From Gammaproteobacteria bacterium (lineage in GTDB: Bacteria; Pseudomonadota; Gammaproteobacteria; Chromatiales; Chromatiaceae): 64,000 bases of DNA. A model generated the notes under the pieces. That model saw only the letters and a program-made list of their open reading frames with translations. It searched no databases and was not told the origin of the DNA. The position numbers were made by a program, and so were the translations under genes. Positions 6,520-15,321 of this stretch are shown one piece after another. The stretch is taken from the NCBI GenBank assembly GCA_011389885.1, contig JAABTK010000018.1, positions 1-64,000 on the forward strand, read 5' to 3'. Position 1 is the stretch's first letter; each line of letters opens with the position of its first letter.

Positions 6520-7346
6520 CTAAATGGCTGTGATTTTTGCTACGGTGGTTTCACTACCCGCTTTTTCGACTTTAAATAAAATTTTGCCCGATAACATTAA
6601 AGTTGAAGAAAACATTTTATCGCCCGTTTCTTTTTCAATGGGCTGCGCTTCGCCGGTCAATACATGTTGATCCACAGTTGCCGTGCCTTCAGTGATCGCC
6701 CCGTCGGCAGGAATCATCTCACCCGCATGAACCACAACAATATCATCAACTTTTAAGCTATCGAAAGCGACTTGAATTTCAATACCATCCACCCATACCC
6801 AAACATGCTCGGGGTGTTTGTCAAATACACTGGTGAGTTGCTGTTTGGCTTTATAGGTGACTTCATGGGTGAGCATCAGTGCTGACTTCATTAAAAATGA
6901 AATTAAACTGGCAATAAAAAAATAACGCGCAAAATAGCCCCGATAAACATCAAAGTCATTAAGGTGCTGATACTGATACGGCCTTGTTTCAATAAAGCAA
7001 AGGTTTTGCGATGGATATCGCGGCTGGCATAAATCACCAGTGGCAAGCTGAGAGGGCTTAAGGGCGTTAAGGCTGTAGACACTTTTCCAGCACTGGTGAG
7101 CGCAAGGGCGGCAGAGGCCGCCATTAAGTCTTTTTTATTCTTTTCCAGAAAGCGGGGTTTGTGTTTTACGATTTTTTGAGTCGCACGATCCTGTTGAACA
7201 TCATCAAAGAGCGCATTCATCCGCTCAGCCATCGCTGTTTTAGTTTCGCCTGAATGATTACGTGAGCGGGTTAATTCAACTAAATTATCGGTTTTCTTTA
7301 ATTCTTGATAGCCGTAATACAGAATACTACCTAAAGCGATGGTTTA
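6520..7346 (-). pseudogene. P1-type ATPase fragment, broken
   Basis: Pieces of a cation-transporting P-type ATPase. The upstream piece (7344 down to 6903) has LGSILYYGYQELKKTDNLVE, MAERMNALFDDVQQ and a hydrophobic segment STLMTLMFIGAILRVIFLLP. It is preceded by an in-frame TAA. After a frame change near 6895 the second piece carries the actuator domain: VDDIVVVHAGEMIPADGAIT and DQHVLTGEAQPIEKETGD with the TGE phosphatase loop. Homology stops at 6520, so the DKTGT phosphorylation site and ATP-binding domain are absent. Base composition is clearly AT-richer than the flanks. It is therefore a transferred and truncated gene, of a heavy-metal type by general resemblance. Confidence 0.7.
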
Positions 7347-7365
7347 AAATAACATGACAGCAATC

Positions 7366-8175
7366 CTAAAAATCCCGGCTGTAGTGGAAGTAAGCAAAAT
7401 CTTGTGCAAAACGTGTGCAAATTAACTGTTTGCTGGCGGCATCTAATTGTGTATCGCCTTTGGCTATGGTTTTAGATTGATTCAAATGCGGCAATCGACC
7501 GGGAAAATTAATTTGTTTGGCAAAAGCGGCAAAATCAGCTTCAAGCTGTTCAAAACGTAAAACATCATCTACGGCTATTGCGTCATTTTCCGCAATATAA
7601 TCAAATTGATTGGCATAAAAGCGTTCAAACAATCCATGCGCCTGGTCGCGGGGTAAATGCAGAAATTCAGCAAAATTACCGGCATGACGATTGACCTCAA
7701 CTAAAACCCGATTCCCCGTGTTTTCGCTGCGTAAACTCAATGCCGATGCCGTATTGTTTCTGCCAAATAAGCGAAACAGTCCTGTCCAATAACCAGCTAA
7801 ATGCGCATGCCAGCGGTGCGGATGACGATTTAGATAGTGGATACCGCGCTGATAAACTTGCAAATACAGCGAGTTTGCCTGCAAACGCGGTTCATTTTTT
7901 GGATCATAGCCTTTGCGTAATACTTGATACCACGAGCGCATTCGCTCATAAGGATGCCGTACCACGCAAAACTTGTGGTAATCGTTAAACGTATCTGCAT
8001 CCACAGCGGCACGAATATCGCTGATATAACAATGACGCACCCGTTGTTTAGCCGGATCAATCGGCACGGATTCGATTAAATCCGGGTCATATTGACGGAA
8101 AATATCATGAATAGAATATCCGCCTGTGCGTTGGATATGAACAAAAATGACGCGGTATTGGTGGGATATAAACAT
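7366..8175 (-). CDS. Sulfotransferase family protein
   Basis: A 269-residue cytosolic-type sulfotransferase that would transfer a sulfuryl group from PAPS to a sugar or lipid acceptor. The N-terminal strand-loop FVHIQRTGGYSI (residues 11-22) is the 5'-phosphosulfate-binding loop. FCVVRHPYERMRSWY (about 69-83) is the 3'-phosphate-binding motif with its Arg and Ser. The rest matches the Sulfotransfer_2-type layout in length. The gene is intact but AT-richer than the surroundings. It shares the AT-rich block with the broken P-type ATPase and is flanked by two IS91 3' ends, pointing to horizontal import. The substrate is unknown; capsule or exopolysaccharide modification is possible. Confidence 0.75.
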   Translation of the reverse strand: MFISHQYRVIFVHIQRTGGYSIHDIFRQYDPDLIESVPIDPAKQRVRHCYISDIRAAVDADTFNDYHKFCVVRHPYERMRSWYQVLRKGYDPKNEPRLQANSLYLQVYQRGIHYLNRHPHRWHAHLAGYWTGLFRLFGRNNTASALSLRSENTGNRVLVEVNRHAGNFAEFLHLPRDQAHGLFERFYANQFDYIAENDAIAVDDVLRFEQLEADFAAFAKQINFPGRLPHLNQSKTIAKGDTQLDAASKQLICTRFAQDFAYFHYSRDF

Positions 8176-8235
8176 AAGCCAATCAGATCAATTCACTGCT
8201 AGCGAGATAGCCAATTGTTCGCGCACGCTTTTAAT

Positions 8236-8652
8236 GAAGGATAGGAAATCTGAACGCCTCCGCGAAAGTATCCCCCTGATCTGGAGCGCCGTCAAGACTC
8301 GGTTTGAGCCCTTCTGACCACCGGAGGGCAATGATGCAGCAGAAATTGGCCTGTCAGGAGGTGTTTGAGGCGGTTGTCACGGCAGGGAGAGGGACGGAAA
8401 GCGGTGAATTTCGCGCGAACGGCAACAGCCAGCCCCGCAGCCCGGCGCGGGCTGTTACCAGGAGGGCCGCTACCAGGACACCCGTTGATCGTACTCGAAC
8501 GAAGGCTCGGGCTGGGCGAGAGGGTCGCCCTGAGGGTGATCGAAGGCGTCGATGGCCTCCTCACCGGAGCCTTCGTACCACTCTGGCGGTCCCCGGGCGG
8601 AGGCGATCCGGGGCGGGGTAGCGGGCTCGCCGACAGGCTCCAGGATGGCCCG
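8236..8652 (-). mobile_element. IS91-family 3' end (copy B)
   Basis: Direct repeat of 5387-5803. The minus strand encodes RAILEPVGEPATPPRIASAR to the terminal FEYDQRVSW (stop at 8470), then the non-coding ori-proximal sequence down to 8236. Similarity begins abruptly at 8652, in the middle of the transposase tail. With copy A it brackets the AT-rich passenger 6520-8235. Confidence 0.7.
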
Positions 8653-8743
8653 CAAGGAAGAATGGACACCCAAAAACCTGACGCTTGCTTCCCATAGGCT
8701 AAACTTAACTTGAGTCGTCCCAGGGGCTGCGGAGATCCAGACC

Positions 8744-8815
8744 ATGACCCGTGCCAGAAACCAGCTAATCGACGCAGAAGCAACGCCTTTTTACCACTTC
8801 CGAACCGACCGGTGA
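8744..8815 (+). pseudogene. Second N-terminal relic of a Y1 transposase
   Basis: From ATG 8744 the sequence reads MTRARNQLIDAEATPFYHF, then RTDR and TGA. It is the same conserved start as the relic at 6364-6426 but on the opposite strand. Homology is lost after about 19 codons. Confidence 0.6.
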
Positions 8816-9332
8816 CGCTGCCGCCCATCCCCCAGCGTGGCATAGGCGTAGCCAAAGACCGTCTGCCCCCATGATTCCCTAGCCCGGCCACACCCAAAAC
8901 ATTGAAACCCGGAAGAATTTAGGTGGATCGGTCCCCGTTGCCCCCAATTCGGAAACTATAACCTGGGTGTCTTCGTCCTTTTTGTCCTTTTTTATTGTCC
9001 TTCTTTATTGTCCTTGGGCTTGTCCTTGGGGCGGCAGGCACCCCTTCCCCAGGGATAACCCTCCTTTTTTTGGGTCTGACCCTGGGCGACAAAGGGGCGC
9101 TCGCCAGCGTCGAAATCGGCTTTCCCATGATCCTCGTCAATTAGAATGCGTTTATATTCTGCTAAGCTTTCTGATAAAACCGCAAGTGGTTGATGGGGAA
9201 TGAAAAAGCAGGATTTGGTCCAGTTTCAGGCAGATCTCGCAAAGCGGTGAAAACTCCGGGGCGCTTTGTTATAGTTGAGGAAATGCCAAATTCGGCAAAG
9301 CGTCCCAGCCGGTAAGAAGAAGAGGGGGTACC
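8816..9332. other. Non-coding stretch upstream of the hydrogenase operon
   Basis: No convincing gene. About 8972-9034 carries pyrimidine-rich tandem words (five spaced copies of TGTCCTT). The next 300 bp should contain the hydrogenase promoter. I see no convincing sigma-54 (TGGCAC-N5-TTGC) or complete FNR site. A purine-rich AAGAAGAGGGGG just before ATG 9333 is a strong ribosome binding site. Confidence 0.5.
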
Positions 9333-10424
9333 ATGGACAAAACCTTGACACTAGGCGAAAGCCTGCGACAGAGCGGCGTCAGCCGTCGCGGCTTTCTGAA
9401 GTTCTGCACCGCCACGGCCTCGCTGATGGGGCTGGCGCCCATGATGGCCCCGCGCATCGCCGCGGCGCTGGAGCAGGCCCGACGGCCGTCGGTGATTTGG
9501 CTTTCCTTTCAGGAATGCACCGGCTGCACCGAGTCGATGACCCGCAGCCATGCGCCCACGCTGGAGGGGTTGATCCTCAATCACATCTCGCTGGACTACC
9601 ACCACACCCTCCAGGCCGCCTCGGGCGATGCCGCCGAGCATGCCCGCGAGCAGGCTATGCAAGAGAATCACGGCAACTATGTCCTGGTGGTGGACGGCTC
9701 CCTGCCGGACGAAAACGGCGCCGGGTATTCCACCATCGCCGGCATCTCCAATTTGGACATGCTGCGCGAGACCGCCGAGGGCGCCGCGGCCATTATCAGC
9801 GTGGGCACCTGCGCCGCCTATGGCGGCCTGCCCTACGCGCAACCGAACCCCACCGGGGCCATCCCGGTGAGCGAGGCCCTGCCGGGGCGCAGCATCGTCA
9901 ACGTGCCGGGCTGTCCGCCCATCCCCACGGTCATCACCGGCGTGCTGGCGCATTTCTTGACCTTCGGCGGCATGCCGGAGCTAGACGACTTGAACCGGCC
10001 CATGACCTTTTACGGCCAGAGCATCCATGACCGCTGCTACCGCCGGCCCTTCTACGACCGCGGCCAGTTTGCCGAAACCTTCGACGACGAGGGCGCGCGC
10101 AAGGGCTGGTGCCTGTACCGGCTGGGTTGCAAGGGGCCCATGACCTATAATGCCTGCGCCACGATTAAGTGGAACCAGGGCACTAGCTGGCCGGTGGAGT
10201 CGGGGCACGGCTGCCTGGGGTGTTCCGAACCCGAGTTCTGGGACGTGGGCGGCTTCTACAAGGCCCTGTCGGCGCCCACCGGCGATGTCTCCAGGGCCGC
10301 CGCCTTCGGCGCCCTGGCCGGGGCCGCCGTGGCGCTGGGCGCGGGCGTGGCCGGTAAGCGTAAGCAGGCCGAGGCCCAGGAGCAGCATGAGCGGGTCACC
10401 GTGGACGATCTGGGAGAGAAATGA
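9333..10424 (+). CDS. hynS: [NiFe] hydrogenase small subunit, Isp-type (group 1e)
   Basis: Electron-transfer subunit of a periplasmic membrane-bound uptake/sulfur-linked hydrogenase. A twin-arginine signal SRRGFLKFC (residues 17-25) exports the folded heterodimer. Cluster ligands are visible: ECTGCTES (Cys62, Cys65), GTCAAYGG and NVPGCPPIPT for the proximal [4Fe-4S]. The C-terminal block from DRCYRRPFYDRGQF through WCLYRLGCKGP to GHGCLGCSEPEFW supplies medial and distal clusters. A short C-terminal Ala/Gly-rich hydrophobic stretch and a basic tail could touch the membrane or Isp1. It is the first gene of hynS-isp1-isp2-hynL, the order known from Thiocapsa roseopersicina and Allochromatium. 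Its stop overlaps the isp1 start by four bases (ATGA). Confidence 0.93.
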   Translation: MDKTLTLGESLRQSGVSRRGFLKFCTATASLMGLAPMMAPRIAAALEQARRPSVIWLSFQECTGCTESMTRSHAPTLEGLILNHISLDYHHTLQAASGDAAEHAREQAMQENHGNYVLVVDGSLPDENGAGYSTIAGISNLDMLRETAEGAAAIISVGTCAAYGGLPYAQPNPTGAIPVSEALPGRSIVNVPGCPPIPTVITGVLAHFLTFGGMPELDDLNRPMTFYGQSIHDRCYRRPFYDRGQFAETFDDEGARKGWCLYRLGCKGPMTYNACATIKWNQGTSWPVESGHGCLGCSEPEFWDVGGFYKALSAPTGDVSRAAAFGALAGAAVALGAGVAGKRKQAEAQEQHERVTVDDLGEK

Positions 10425-11089
10425 ACATGAGCAATCCGACCGAATTCCTGGCGCTGGTGCGCGGGCCGCTGTTCGATGTGGCCATCGCCATCTTTTTGTT
10501 CGGCGTCATTCTGCGCCTCACCGAGATACTGGCCTTGGGCCGCAAGCACGATTACAGCGAGTCCCGCGGCGGCGAGGGCCGCGGCGGCTGGACCACTATC
10601 TGGCGGCGGATGCTGCCGGATCAGGAAAAAATCAAGCGTGCGCCGGGCGTCACCGTGCTGGGTTATCTGTTCCATATCGGCTTCTTTGTCTGCCTGTTGC
10701 TGTTCGTGCCGCATATCGAGCTGATTTATAACCTCATCGGCATCAAATGGCCGGGCCTGCCCACGCCCTTCATCGACGTCGCGGCCATCGTCGCCATGGT
10801 CAGCCTAGCGGCGCTGTTCGTGAATCGCCTGATCCATCCGGTGCTGCGATTCCTCTCCACCTTCGAGGACTATTTCCTGCTGGTGGTGGTGTTCCTCACC
10901 GTCTTCACCGGTTACGCGGCCTTCCATCGCCTGATGGAACCCGCCAGTTCGGCGCTGGCCTGGCACATCCTGTCGGTGGAGCTGATGCTGGTGATCTTCC
11001 CCTTCACCAAGCTAATGCACACCTTCACGCTCTTCATCGCCCGCTGGTACAACGGGGCCATGGCCGCACGCAGGGGGGTTCAATCATGA
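10421..11089 (+). CDS. isp1: Isp1, cytochrome b-type membrane subunit of the hydrogenase
   Basis: A 222-residue integral membrane protein with about five hydrophobic segments (FDVAIAIFLFGVILRLTEIL, TVLGYLFHIGFFVCLLLFV, VAAIVAMVSLAALFV, YFLLVVVFLTVFTGYAAF, LSVELMLVIFPFTKLMHTFT). It resembles NarI/DsrM haem-b proteins. His residues within or near helices (LFHIG, WHILSVE, KLMHTF) are candidate haem ligands. It should pass electrons between the periplasmic HynSL dimer and the quinone pool or Isp2. It overlaps hynS upstream and isp2 downstream by four bases each, so the three are translationally coupled. Confidence 0.9.
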   Translation: MNMSNPTEFLALVRGPLFDVAIAIFLFGVILRLTEILALGRKHDYSESRGGEGRGGWTTIWRRMLPDQEKIKRAPGVTVLGYLFHIGFFVCLLLFVPHIELIYNLIGIKWPGLPTPFIDVAAIVAMVSLAALFVNRLIHPVLRFLSTFEDYFLLVVVFLTVFTGYAAFHRLMEPASSALAWHILSVELMLVIFPFTKLMHTFTLFIARWYNGAMAARRGVQS

Positions 11090-12357
11090 GCAAACCGACA
11101 TTCGAAAAGGGCTACAACGCCTTTAAAAAGGAAATCGACGCCCCGGTGGCCAGCTTCTTTTCAAGCTGCGTGCATTGCGGCATTTGCGCCGAGGCCTGTC
11201 TGTTCTACACCGAGACCGGCGACCCCAAGTACACGCCTATCTATAAGCTGGAGCCCATGCGTAAGGTCTGGGCCCAGGAGTACACCCTGGCGGGCAAGCT
11301 GCGCTCGGCGCTCGGCCTGGGGCGCAAGCTCACCGAGGATGACTTCAAAGAGTGGGAGGAGCTGGTCTACGATAGCTGCACCCTGTGCGGTCGCTGCTCC
11401 ATGGTCTGTCCGGTGGGCAACGACATCGTCTACATGGTGCGCAAGGCCCGCGAGGCCTTCGTGGCCGCGGGCTACATCCCCGCGGGCATGGTGGGCGCCG
11501 CCACCCGGGCGGTGAAGATCGGCAGCCCCATGGGCGTGCGTCTGAAGGCCCTGGAGGCCCAAATCTCGCATATCGAAGAGGAGACCGGGCTGAAGATCCC
11601 GATGGACGTGGAGGGGGCCGAATACATGCCCCTGCTGTCCTCCATGGAGATCATCAACTTTCCCGAGTACCTATCGGCCCTGGCGCGCATCTTCCGCGAG
11701 GCCGACGCCACCTGGACCCTGTGCAGCGAGGCCTTCGAGGCCACCAACAGCGGCATACAACTGGGCTCCGCCGACATTGCCCGCGAGCTGTTGCAGCGGG
11801 TGGTGGACGGGGCCGAGAAGCTCAAGGTGAAGACGGTGGTCGGCCCCGAGTGCGGGCACGCCTTTTGGGCTCTGCGCTGGGAGGGCCCGAACCTGATCGA
11901 GCGGCCCTATCCGTTTCAGGTGCAGCACATCCTGGAGCTGCTGGACCGGTTTCGCGCCGAGGGTCGCATCGAGACCAAGGGCGAGATCAAGGAGCGGGTC
12001 ACCTTTCACGACCCCTGCCAGATCGTGCGCAAGGGCGGCGTGCTGGAACAGCCGCGCAACCTGCTGAATATGATCGCCGCCGACTTTGCGGAAATGCCCG
12101 ACCACGGCAAAATGAACTGGTGCTGCGGCGGCGGCGGCGGCGTGAGCAGCAACGAACGCGCCGACGAGCTGCGGATTAAGGTCTTCGCCCTCAAAAAGCG
12201 GCAGATCGAAGCCTCCGGGGCCGAGACCCTGGTCACCGCCTGCGCCAACTGCCGCCTGATGCTGGAGGACGGCATCGACGAATACCAGATGGAGATGCCC
12301 GTCATCGGGCTCACCGAGGCGGTGGCTGATCACCTGCTGGAGCGCCGTAAGGATTAA
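11086..12357 (+). CDS. isp2: Isp2, HdrD-like iron-sulfur subunit of the hydrogenase
   Basis: A 423-residue cytoplasmic iron-sulfur protein like DsrK/HdrD. The N-terminal part has two ferredoxin-type [4Fe-4S] motifs, CVHCGICAEACLF and CTLCGRCSMVCPVG. The C-terminal part has the CCG domains: ECGHAFW, FHDPCQIVRKGG, NWCCGGGGGVSS and ACANCRLM, which in Hdr bind the non-cubane catalytic cluster. With Isp1 it would link H2 oxidation to a thiol/disulfide or sulfur substrate on the cytoplasmic side. The open frame extends upstream of 11086, but ATG 11086 (MSKPTFEKG) overlaps the isp1 stop by four bases and starts the conserved protein. Confidence 0.9.
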   Translation: MSKPTFEKGYNAFKKEIDAPVASFFSSCVHCGICAEACLFYTETGDPKYTPIYKLEPMRKVWAQEYTLAGKLRSALGLGRKLTEDDFKEWEELVYDSCTLCGRCSMVCPVGNDIVYMVRKAREAFVAAGYIPAGMVGAATRAVKIGSPMGVRLKALEAQISHIEEETGLKIPMDVEGAEYMPLLSSMEIINFPEYLSALARIFREADATWTLCSEAFEATNSGIQLGSADIARELLQRVVDGAEKLKVKTVVGPECGHAFWALRWEGPNLIERPYPFQVQHILELLDRFRAEGRIETKGEIKERVTFHDPCQIVRKGGVLEQPRNLLNMIAADFAEMPDHGKMNWCCGGGGGVSSNERADELRIKVFALKKRQIEASGAETLVTACANCRLMLEDGIDEYQMEMPVIGLTEAVADHLLERRKD

Positions 12358-12364
12358 CCGGAAC

Positions 12365-12392
12365 GGCCGGTCAAGCGCGAGCTTGACCCGGC
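12365..12392 (+). other. Hairpin between isp2 and hynL
   Basis: GCCGGTCAAGC, a four-base loop, then GCTTGACCCGGC: an 11-bp stem with one bulged base, just after the isp2 stop and 60 bp before hynL. There is no T-tract, so it is unlikely to be a full terminator. It may stabilise or process the mRNA between segments. Confidence 0.55.
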
Positions 12393-12452
12393 CCTGCACA
12401 AACCGGGTTAAACTGGCGTTTGACGCGCCGGACCACGAACAGAGAGCGAATT

Positions 12453-14174
12453 ATGAGCGAACGCATCGTCGTCGATCCCATCACCCGCATTGAGGGCCAC
12501 CTCCGCATTGAGGCCGAAATGGACGGGGGCCGCATCGCCCAGGCCTACTCCTCGGGCACCATGGTGCGCGGCATCGAAATCATCCTGCGCGGGCGCGACC
12601 CGCGCGACGCCTGGGCCTTCGCCCAGCGCATTTGCGGCGTCTGCACCCTGGTCCACGGCGTGGCCTCGGTGCGCGCGGTGGAAGACGCCCTGAACTACTC
12701 CATCCCCAAGAACGCCGAGCTGATCCGCAACCTGATGATCGGGGCCCAGTTCATCCACGACCATGTGATGCACTTCTATCACCTGCATGCGCTGGACTGG
12801 GTGGACGTGGTCTCGGCGCTGGAGGCGGACCCGAAGAAGACCTCCGAGCTGGCCCAGTCCCTGAGCAGTTGGCCCAAGTCCTCGCCGGGCTACTTCTCGG
12901 ATATGAAAAAGAAGCTCAAGGGCTTCGTGGAGAGCGGCCAACTGGGCATCTTCGCCAACGCCTATTGGGGTCACCCGGCCTACAAGCTACCGCCCGAGGC
13001 CAACCTGATGGCCGTGAGCCATTACCTGGAGGCCCTGGCCTGGCAGCGCGACGTGGTCAAACTGCACACCATCTTCGGCGGCCGCAACCCGCACCCCAAC
13101 TTCCTGGTGGGGGGTGTGGCCTCGCCCATCGATCTGAATTCGGATTCGGCCATCAACAGCAAGCGGCTGTCGCAGGTCCAGGAGGTCATCCATCAAATGA
13201 AGACCTTCGTGGAACAGGTCTACCTGCCGGACACCCTGGCCATCGCCGGTTTCTACAAGGACTGGGGCGGGCGCGGCGAGGGCCTGGGCAACTTCCTGTG
13301 CTACGGCGACCTGCCGAGCCAGACCATTAACGACCCGGACAGCTTCCTGTTCCCGCGCGGCGTGATCCTCGACCGCGATCTGTCCAAGATCCACGAGGTG
13401 GACCTGGACGACGAAAAGCAGATCCAGGAATACGTCTCCCGCTCCTGGTACGACTACGAGGACGGCAAGCAGGCCGGGCTGCACCCCTACGCCGGCGAGA
13501 CCAAGCTCAACTACACAGGCCCCAAGCCGCCTTACGACCACTTGGACGTGGAGCAGTCGTACTCCTGGCTCAAGTCGCCGCGCTGGAAGGGCAAGTCCAT
13601 GGAGGTCGGGCCTTTGGCCCGGGTGCTGATGCTCTACGCCACGGGCCACGAGCCCACCAGGGAGCTGGCCGGCAAGGTGCTCAAGGACCTGGACGTGCCC
13701 ATCGACGCCCTGTTCTCCACCCTGGGCCGCACCGCCGCCCGCACCCTGGAGTCCAAGCTGCTGGCGGACGCCATGCAGGGCTGGTACGACGACCTGGTGA
13801 CCAACATCAAGGCCGGCGACACCCGCACCTTTAACGAAACCCTGTGGGAGCCGTCGAGCTGGCCGTCGCGCTGCCAGGGCGCAGGCTTCATGGAGGCCCC
13901 GCGCGGCGCCCTGGGGCACTGGATTGTGATTAAGGATCAAAAGATCGACAACTACCAGGCCGTGGTGCCCTCGACCTGGAACGCCGGCCCGCGCGACCCC
14001 TCGGGCGTGCCCGGGGCCTATGAGGCGGCCTTGCAGGACAATCACGAAATGCACGACCCCAAGCAGCCGGTGGAGATCCTGCGCACCATCCACAGTTTTG
14101 ACCCCTGCATTGCCTGCGCGGTACACCTCACCGATCCGGACAGCGGCGAGAAGATTGAGGTCAAGGTGCGCTGA
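12453..14174 (+). CDS. hynL: [NiFe] hydrogenase large subunit, Isp-type (group 1e)
   Basis: A 573-residue catalytic subunit. It opens VVDPITRIEGHLRIE. The N-terminal nickel ligands are RICGVCTLVHG (Cys61, Cys64) and the C-terminal pair is DPCIACAVH (Cys552, Cys555, His558). All four are cysteine, so this is not a NiFeSe enzyme. Fifteen residues (LTDPDSGEKIEVKVR) follow His558 and would be removed by a maturation endopeptidase after nickel insertion. Neither that protease nor hyp genes are in the window. The subunit has no signal peptide and should be co-exported with Tat-bearing HynS. The start is ATG 12453; the longer open frame lacks family similarity. The gene is separated from isp2 by 95 bp containing a hairpin. 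Confidence 0.93.
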   Translation: MSERIVVDPITRIEGHLRIEAEMDGGRIAQAYSSGTMVRGIEIILRGRDPRDAWAFAQRICGVCTLVHGVASVRAVEDALNYSIPKNAELIRNLMIGAQFIHDHVMHFYHLHALDWVDVVSALEADPKKTSELAQSLSSWPKSSPGYFSDMKKKLKGFVESGQLGIFANAYWGHPAYKLPPEANLMAVSHYLEALAWQRDVVKLHTIFGGRNPHPNFLVGGVASPIDLNSDSAINSKRLSQVQEVIHQMKTFVEQVYLPDTLAIAGFYKDWGGRGEGLGNFLCYGDLPSQTINDPDSFLFPRGVILDRDLSKIHEVDLDDEKQIQEYVSRSWYDYEDGKQAGLHPYAGETKLNYTGPKPPYDHLDVEQSYSWLKSPRWKGKSMEVGPLARVLMLYATGHEPTRELAGKVLKDLDVPIDALFSTLGRTAARTLESKLLADAMQGWYDDLVTNIKAGDTRTFNETLWEPSSWPSRCQGAGFMEAPRGALGHWIVIKDQKIDNYQAVVPSTWNAGPRDPSGVPGAYEAALQDNHEMHDPKQPVEILRTIHSFDPCIACAVHLTDPDSGEKIEVKVR

Positions 14175-14389
14175 GTTTATAGGCTGGGGTCCTTCGCGTC
14201 GCAGCCCCGACCTCTTCCCGACCTCTTCCCGACGGGGGGAGGCGGGCGCTGCACTCGTTGCGAGGCGGCAAAATACGACGCGACAGGCGCCCCGGGGGGG
14301 AATCCGCTTTTTCCGGCCCCTTCCATTTGTTATGCTTCTGCGCTCAAGGCCTTGAATAACAACGCCGATTAACGAGGTGGCAACTGAAG

Positions 14390-15031
14390 ATGGTCAAAGT
14401 CCTGATAGTGGACGATCACGAGCTGGTGCGGGCCGGGCTGCGGCGTATTCTCGAAGAGGCGGAGGACATTGAGGTCCTGGCGGAGGCGGAATCGGGAGAA
14501 GAGGCGGTGCGCCTGGCGGCGGAGCTGGAGCCGGATCTGCTGCTGATGGACATCAGCATGCCCGGCATTGGCGGCATCGAGGCCACCCGCACCATTCGCC
14601 GACGCGATCCGAACGTGCAGGTGGTGGTGGTCACCGTGCATTCCGACGCCCCCTTTCCCGATCAACTGCTCGACGCCGGCGCCCTGGGCTATCTCACCAA
14701 GGGTTGCCCGGCGGGTGAGCTGCTGCTCGCGGTGCGCACCGTGGCCGAGGGTCGCCCCTTCGTCTCCAGCATCGTATCGGAAAAGCTCACCCTGTCCCGC
14801 ATCTCGGGCACGGATCCCGAATCGCCATTCAACAGCCTCTCCAAACGCGAAATGCAGGTGCTGATGTTGATCATTCAGGGCATGAAAAACGCGGACATCT
14901 CCGATAGCCTGTTCTTAAGCCCCAAGACCGTCAGCACCTATCGCCATCGCCTGTACGAAAAGCTGCAAGTCGAGACCGACGTGGGTCTGGCCTTCGTGGC
15001 CATGCGTCACGGCCTGGTGCAGGTGGCCTGA
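14390..15031 (+). CDS. gacA: GacA/UvrY response regulator
   Basis: A 213-residue LuxR/NarL-type regulator. Its receiver domain has Asp8-Asp9, the phosphorylation site Asp54 in LLLMDISMPG, and Lys in YLTKGC. A C-terminal HTH follows (LSKREMQVLMLIIQGMKNAD to SPKTVSTYRHRLYEKL). GacA, activated by GacS/BarA, switches on CsrB/RsmZ-type small RNAs that titrate CsrA. Its position directly before uvrC and pgsA is the classic gammaproteobacterial arrangement, which supports GacA over other NarL paralogues. The preceding 215 bp (14175-14389) include a tandem GACCTCTTCCC and no gene. The following 290 bp (15032-15321) hold nothing I can identify. Confidence 0.9.
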   Translation: MVKVLIVDDHELVRAGLRRILEEAEDIEVLAEAESGEEAVRLAAELEPDLLLMDISMPGIGGIEATRTIRRRDPNVQVVVVTVHSDAPFPDQLLDAGALGYLTKGCPAGELLLAVRTVAEGRPFVSSIVSEKLTLSRISGTDPESPFNSLSKREMQVLMLIIQGMKNADISDSLFLSPKTVSTYRHRLYEKLQVETDVGLAFVAMRHGLVQVA

Positions 15032-15321
15032 TCCCGATTCCGACCGCGCTCGAATCCTCGGCCGCAGGATTGGCGGGCTTTGATTAGCAGGGGCGGAAAT
15101 AGCGGGAGGTCGAGGCGTTAGGCTTGAGATCGGACCGGCCAAGGCCTCAACCGCCTAATCGATTATTCAGCTTGTCGCTGTGTGGTTGGATTGGGTTCTA
15201 GAACCCTCCGCCCGCCGGGCTTCAGCGATAAAAACCCCTGCGTTCTCGGTAACTTCTGTGCGACCTTTGCGTGATATCGCCGCGCTCCCCTAACGGCCCG
15301 CCAATAGCCTAAAATTTCCCC

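Noticed and set aside
12453-14174. NiFeSe (selenocysteine) hydrogenase
   Set aside because: The C-terminal motif is DPCIACAVH with Cys codons in both positions and no in-frame TGA.
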